10,005 nt of DNA from Phoronis ovalis (taxonomy: Eukaryota > Phoronida > Phoronidae): NCBI GenBank assembly GCA_028565635.1, contig JAOXYB010069246.1, forward strand, positions 1 through 10,005, given 5' to 3'. Positions 6,266 through 10,005 of this stretch are shown in pieces. Each line of letters opens with the position of its first letter. The stretch's first letter is position 1. Position numbers and translations under genes: made by a program. The notes below the pieces were generated by a model that did no database searches, had not been told where the DNA came from, and was given only the letters and a program-made list of their open reading frames with translations.

Positions 6266-9200
6266 GTGAGTTAGAGTTTAAAAGTATCATTAAATGTGAA
6301 ATTTCCAATAATTACTTTTTTATCAATTGAGAAAAAATAGTAATCCAAATTAAAGTGAAATTTTTATAAATTTATGGATGTACCATAATTAATGTACATC
6401 ACTTTAAAGCATGGTTGATCTTTCATCAATTTCAGTCAATTACTTTAAAATATTTAAAGGATGGTTGGTTGTAAAAGCCGCACTCATACCAGAAATGTGT
6501 TGAAATAACATAAACGAATTTCAAAATAAAATTAGCCAGGATCAATAATTATGCTTAATAAATTAATTTTTGTGAAAAAGTTTTTATAAAAAATGCGCTT
6601 TTCCGCCAGTTTTCCCAATCAAACTTTCGGCCGCTGAGCATGAACTTCTGACCAATCTTATTCCGAAGTCGAGCGAAAACAAACGAAGCCCGGTGTAAGG
6701 CAGTTATGTGAGTAAGTATATAAAACAACAAACTTTTTGCAACAAAACTCTTTATTTTTTAATCAGGATATTAACGAAATATATTTTGATATCGGCTAAA
6801 ACGACACTAACCATTTTAAGGTGAATTACCATGATATTTGAGTTTATTTTAACCACGTATGCTTTTTAAAAGGCTGCACTATGGTTCATGATGTATTTTG
6901 CACTTTCCGAAGTTGATGTCACAGAATATCTGTACACAAGTAGCCGGCGAGCGATTTCTGAATGAGCGTGTTAGGAAATGTTCCGGAGCCAGATACTGAT
7001 CGATATACTTACACTAATCATGCCAAAAGGTAGATTTTCTTACTTTAAGTCAATTAACTACACATTTTTTGCACATTTCTGGTATGAGTGCGGCTTTAAT
7101 TTAGAGTATGTCTAAAAGAAATCTAATTTGAGTCAGATTGCAATCCTAAAAAACTACTGCAAAGTATTAATTTCAGAATATCATTGTACTGAGAGGATAA
7201 TTATATTCATTGTTTTGACTGTTTTGATGACATTAAAGATGCATCCCAACTTTTAATAAACTACCTATATAACTTTGAAACGAAGTAACTGAACTGAGGC
7301 AGCAATTTAATGAATAATTTTTGGCATGTATAGTTTAATCTAGTCAGACCATATATCTTATAAACTTACAAACTAATTAAGTCAAAAATTGGTTTTCAAA
7401 TAATATACTCGCAGACCCACTATCAGAATCTTTTAATGGACATGGACACGCTGTGCCTCCATTTGGTTATGCTGAGCAATGAAAGTTGGAATTTTTATCC
7501 ACAAAATGTGCCAGTTTTTCGTCTTGAGAGCATTGTAGGAAATATTTTCAAAATACGTTATAATTATATAGAAAATGGTGTATTCAACATTAGGATTTTT
7601 GTCACCAATTACTGTCGAATTAATTTTAATAATCATGCACCCATCAATATATAGTACCCAATGTAATGCCCAAAAGAACTGCATTAGCCCCTACCAGTAA
7701 TGTCTTTTTATAATTTTTAGAAGCCATCAAATTCGGAAGCTGGACTGAGGTCTCAGGGTACAAAAATATTCCATTTAAACATATTAGTGTGGGTAAGAAT
7801 GCAGCATGGGTGATTAGTAAGAAGGATTTTAGGAGTTCGAGGGAGTATATCTTCTTCAGGCAAGGTAAATACACCAATCAAAGGAACTGACATTCTGAGC
7901 CTTTAAATGGTTTCCATTTAACTTGAGATTATTAATGCATACCAATGCAAAGAACTGAGATTATATTTTTCAAACTTTGCTGTTACATTTCTTGTACATG
8001 TTCATATTGTTGATGAATCAGTAATGGGGGCTATAAGGGGGTTTTCGCAAGCAGCGAGCATTGCATACTCACTGCGCATGCATCAGTTGAGCAAAAACTG
8101 ATGCGAGGGGGCGAGCATTGTGGTCTATTAAGTCCGAGACATGAGCATCCATTGACTCTTAAATGCAAGCAGCGAGTTTTTTCTTTTCGGCAGGCTTTTT
8201 TTTAATTTGTTTTTTTTAAATTTTACCAGCAGCAAGCATTTTTGCAATTTTCAAGTGCGAGCATTGCACCCTGGAGGGAACCCCTACCACTCTAATGTAA
8301 TTCAGTGCCTGATTATTCAGACCCTTAAAAGTTATTAATCTTAAAGAGATTTCTATACTGTATTGGCAACCAGTGGAGTGATCTTAACACTGGCATGATC
8401 GATTCAATTTTTTTATCTTGTTACCATCATTCTAGCAGCCATACTAAATATTCGTAACTTATTTATCTCACTATGTGTCCTATATTACGAAGATGGAAAG
8501 TTGTACTCTAGGAACTATAAGTCGCTTGTTTATCAATACTGAGACAATCATTTTAGGTCCTGGCATATTCCATTTTAAAATTTTATATTTTTTAGAATTT
8601 ACAAAGATTGACTATGTTTCGGTTGTTTTGCTGGTTAAATTTTATATTCCATTCACATCTACTTTTACTTATAAATATTAACAGGAATAACACTTGGCAA
8701 TCCAGCAGGAAAAAACTGGATAAGAGTTAGGCAACCTCGTGAATCAAATCTAGCAAAACTAGTTGTGAACCCAAGAAGTGACGAAGCATGGGGTTTAGGT
8801 TATGACAACCGCGTATACAGAAGGGTGGGTTCAACATATGGCACCCATGCAGGTATAACATACAAAATTTATGCAAGTATTACGAACATGTCCATAGTGC
8901 AGTTTCATTAAAAATAACTTATCATTAGAGATCTTAACATTTCCCCCCCGGCCAACCTGACTGGTCAATAATTCGAACATGTCTATGCAATTTCAACTAC
9001 CTGTAGTCAAGGTTACTCATAATTCCTACCCCAACTGTACGCATCCATCTGTCTGCTCAACTGCTTAATCCACCAGTGATTTTCAATGAAGTTCAAAGTT
9101 TAAGTAGACAATTATTTATTTAGTAGTACGATGTTCTGTTTTACATGCATCACTTTATTGTTGTAGGTAATGCTGCCTTAAATTGCATGTCAGTTATGAA

Positions 9201-9557
9201 ATGCAAATAACATAAAACCATGCTTAAACTTCATATCATGCTGGGATACTGGTAACTCTATAATTCAAGCACTTTGGTGATGTTGTTTAGCTACACACTT
9301 TTTCATGACGAGAAAATCATCTCAATAGAGATGTGTTTGTTGGTTGCTCTACAATTGTATATTACTATGAACATTTTAAAAGCCTCTTGTCATGCATATT
9401 GAAATTTTGTCACCTTAACTTTTATTTTATAGGCTTTTACTGGCAAAAACTTAAAGGAAAATTCATTGACATTGATGTGAGTGCATTTGGATTGTGGGTG
9501 CTCGATGGCAATTATAAGCTCCACTACCAACATGGTAGAGGCAAGTGGATTGAATGA
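6187..9557 (+). CDS. Secreted tectonin-repeat lectin (tachylectin-1 / fish-egg-lectin type), four exons, 171 residues
   Basis: Joining 6187-6265, 7721-7864, 8685-8852 and 9433-9557 gives a complete 171-residue frame. Residues 1-26 look like a signal peptide: a basic start (MKHKH), hydrophobic LIWILFMLVG, then NCLQS. Three tectonin repeats follow: Trp34..ISVG..Trp56..IFFRQG (33-75), Trp86..LVV..AWG..RVYRRVG (85-123) and Trp134..IDIDV..LW152..LHYQHG (133-165). In this family each repeat is one beta-propeller blade and the proteins bind bacterial or egg-surface carbohydrates. Known members have five or six repeats; three suggests a half propeller or a dimer. The start has A at -3 and an in-frame TAG at 6169-6171; the next in-frame ATG (Met18) would destroy the signal peptide. 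All introns are phase 1. No transmembrane segment follows the signal. Confidence 0.88.
6266..7720. other. Lectin intron 1
   Basis: This is a 1455-base phase-1 intron from GTGAGT to tttttag. Apart from the inverted-repeat element I find no further exon: a plus-strand open frame at 7436-7654 has one SW pair but lacks the rest of the tectonin pattern and has no matching splice sites. Confidence 0.7.
6475..7096. mobile_element. 622-bp MITE-like element in lectin intron 1
   Basis: Perfect 25-base inverted repeats form the ends: AAGCCGCACTCATACCAGAA... at 6475-6499 and its reverse complement at 7072-7096. Each end is flanked by TAA (6472-6474 and 7097-7099), a possible target-site duplication. A three-base TWA duplication is the habit of PIF/Harbinger elements, but TA with a one-base asymmetric end (Tc1/mariner) fits almost as well. 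No transposase frame is present, so it is non-autonomous. The inside is richer in CpG than its surroundings (about 6596-6700 and 6940-6970). Confidence 0.85.
7721..7864 (+). CDS. Lectin exon 2 (tectonin repeat 1)
   Basis: The acceptor is taatttttag ending at 7720 and the donor GTAAAT at 7865. It is 144 bases, phase 1 at both ends. It encodes EAIKFGSWTEVSGY, HISVGKNAAWVISKKD and EYIFFRQ, the W-x-x-V-x-G ... I-S-V-G ... A-W-V pattern of a tectonin blade. The opposite-strand open frame here (7644-7877) is a shadow. Confidence 0.9.
8030..8290 (+). repeat. Cluster of GCAAGCAGCGAGCATTGCA-type motifs
   Basis: Five related words lie in the same orientation: GCAAGCAGCGAGCATTGCA (8047-8065), GCGAGCATTG (8111-8120), GCAAGCAGCGAG (8165-8176), AGCAGCAAGCATT (8228-8240) and GCGAGCATTGCA (8257-8268). 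The block is bounded by G-rich (GGGGGCTATAAGGGGG) and C-rich (GGAGGGAACCCCT) ends that could be decayed inverted ends. It contrasts with the AT-rich intron around it. Confidence 0.65.
8080..8104. repeat. Perfect 9-bp hairpin
   Basis: GCATCAGTT (8080-8088) and AACTGATGC (8096-8104) are exact reverse complements around the loop GAGCAAA. It sits inside the motif cluster. Confidence 0.8.
8685..8852 (+). CDS. Lectin exon 3 (tectonin repeat 2)
   Basis: The acceptor is aatattaacag ending at 8684 and the donor GTATAA at 8853. It is 168 bases, phase 1 at both ends. It encodes NPAGKNWIRVRQP, LAKLVVNPRSDEAWGLGYDN and RVYRRVGSTYGTHA, the clearest of the three blades. Confidence 0.92.
8853..9432. other. 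Lectin intron 3
   Basis: This is a 580-base phase-1 intron without a supported exon. It contains a short imperfect direct repeat: ACGAACATGTCCATAGTGCA at 8882 and TCGAACATGTCTATGCAATT at 8973, and a C7 run at 8943-8949. Confidence 0.65.
9433..9557 (+). CDS. Lectin exon 4 (tectonin repeat 3, stop)
   Basis: The acceptor is tttattttatag ending at 9432. It encodes GFYWQKLKGKFIDIDVSAFG, LWVLDGNYKLHYQHGRG and KWIE, then TGA at 9555-9557. The C-terminal Trp169 could begin a fourth blade that was lost, or be the closing strand of the fold. Confidence 0.9.
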
Positions 9558-9606
9558 GAAACTTGCCAAACTCTTTGACATAAAATAATTATATTGCCAA
9601 TATTGT

Positions 9607-9612
9607 AATAAA
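9607..9612 (+). terminator. Poly(A) signal of the lectin gene
   Basis: AATAAA lies 50 bases after the TGA, followed about 30 bases later by GTTACTGTTGTTTG, a GT-rich downstream element. This gives a very short 3' UTR and supports 9557 as the real end of the gene. Confidence 0.7.
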
Positions 9613-9680
9613 ACAATTTAGAAAATATTGATCAACAAAAGTTACTGTTGTTTGTAAAATGACAACTTTGGAAATGACAT

Positions 9681-9764
9681 TACAGTAGGTTTCCGAGTTA
9701 TGCTCCGACCGGATAATGTACAAAGTACTGGTTTGTGACAGCTACTCACATTTTTTCGACGTCA
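9681..9764 (-). repeat. Dispersed repeat, right copy (inverted relative to 18-88)
   Basis: TACAGTAGGTTTCCGAGTTA continuing to 9705, GGTTTGTGAC (9730-9739) and GACGTCA (9758-9764) are the reverse complement of the three blocks at the start of the window, in the matching order, with slightly different spacers. Confidence 0.7.
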
Positions 9765-10005
9765 TCAGCTTAGCCTGTCAGGGAATTGCTGGGGAAACAC
9801 AGAATCCTGAATTCCTTATACAGAAATATATACACACAAGCACTAATTTATGTATTTAGAATTTTGAGGGATGGGGGTCATCAGACTATTCAGGTAGATA
9901 GAGCGGGGGCAAACTTATTTTCCTACAAGTGTGAAAGGGATATTTTTATTTTCGTGCTGTGGGAATCATTGAATTTTATTTTGGTCGTGCAATGTGATAA
10001 ACGTT
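9765..10005. other. Intergenic tail
   Basis: I see no gene, exon or RNA in these last 241 bases on either strand; G-rich words occur near 9867-9910. Confidence 0.5.

Larger units (their letters stand above)
7865..8684. other. Lectin intron 2
   Basis: This is an 820-base phase-1 intron. It holds the motif cluster at 8030-8290 and a plus-strand open frame at 8475-8681 that is AT-rich without domain features and is read through to the acceptor. No extra blade-encoding exon was seen. Confidence 0.7.

Noticed and set aside
6136-7005. TACTGATCGATA occurs at 6136 and 6994
   Set aside because: A 12-base match in 10 kb of AT-rich DNA is expected by chance, and flanks do not align.
7436-7654. Possible extra tectonin exon in lectin intron 1
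   Set aside because: One SW pair but no I-x-V-G or W-x-V/G pattern and no phase-1 splice sites at suitable places.
8475-8681. 68-codon plus-strand open frame before lectin exon 3
   Set aside because: Intron sequence ending at the polypyrimidine and acceptor region; no domain.
1-10005. Bacterial-type systems: CRISPR array, toxin-antitoxin, phage defence, operons
   Set aside because: Spliced genes with GT-AG introns and poly(A) signals show eukaryotic DNA; no regular repeat-spacer pattern or ribosome-binding-site-led gene clusters.

Overview
The window is animal-type nuclear DNA: AT-rich, with two intron-containing genes on the + strand, GT-AG introns of about 0.3-1.5 kb, and several short inverted-repeat elements and degenerate repeats between and inside the genes. 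Gene content (an EPHX3/EPHX4-like epoxide hydrolase and a small secreted tectonin-repeat lectin) and compact layout suggest a marine invertebrate such as a sponge or cnidarian. The lineage is inference; nothing here fixes the species. No bacterial operon, CRISPR array, rRNA or convincing tRNA was seen.

Layout. Positions 1-1768 have no exon I can support. They are probably an upstream intron of the first gene and carry a degenerate ~32-bp repeat array with a (TA)n tract, a ~101-bp-period direct repeat and a perfect-length 21-bp tandem duplication. Positions 1769-4368 hold the last five coding exons of an alpha/beta-hydrolase-fold epoxide hydrolase. They encode 233 residues with the complete Asp-Asp-His triad and both lid tyrosines; the N-terminal exons lie upstream of the window. 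Its third intron carries a ~300-bp inverted-repeat element. Positions 4369-6186 are 3' UTR and intergenic DNA, with the best poly(A) signal at 5535. Positions 6187-9557 hold an apparently complete four-exon gene for a 171-residue secreted protein with three tectonin repeats. All three of its introns are phase 1, and its poly(A) signal is at 9607. Its first intron contains a 622-bp MITE-like element with perfect 25-bp terminal inverted repeats and a TAA flank on each side. Its second intron contains a cluster of GCAAGCAGCGAGCA-type motifs.

The two genes share orientation but nothing ties them functionally: one is a detoxification or lipid-epoxide enzyme, the other a likely carbohydrate-binding or innate-immune lectin. 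The extreme ends of the window carry diverged inverted copies of one dispersed repeat (18-88 and 9681-9764).

I did not find a convincing new system. The more unusual items are the half-propeller-sized lectin with symmetric phase-1 exons, the two inverted-repeat elements, and a tandem splice donor (GTTAGT) in the hydrolase gene that could switch off the enzyme.
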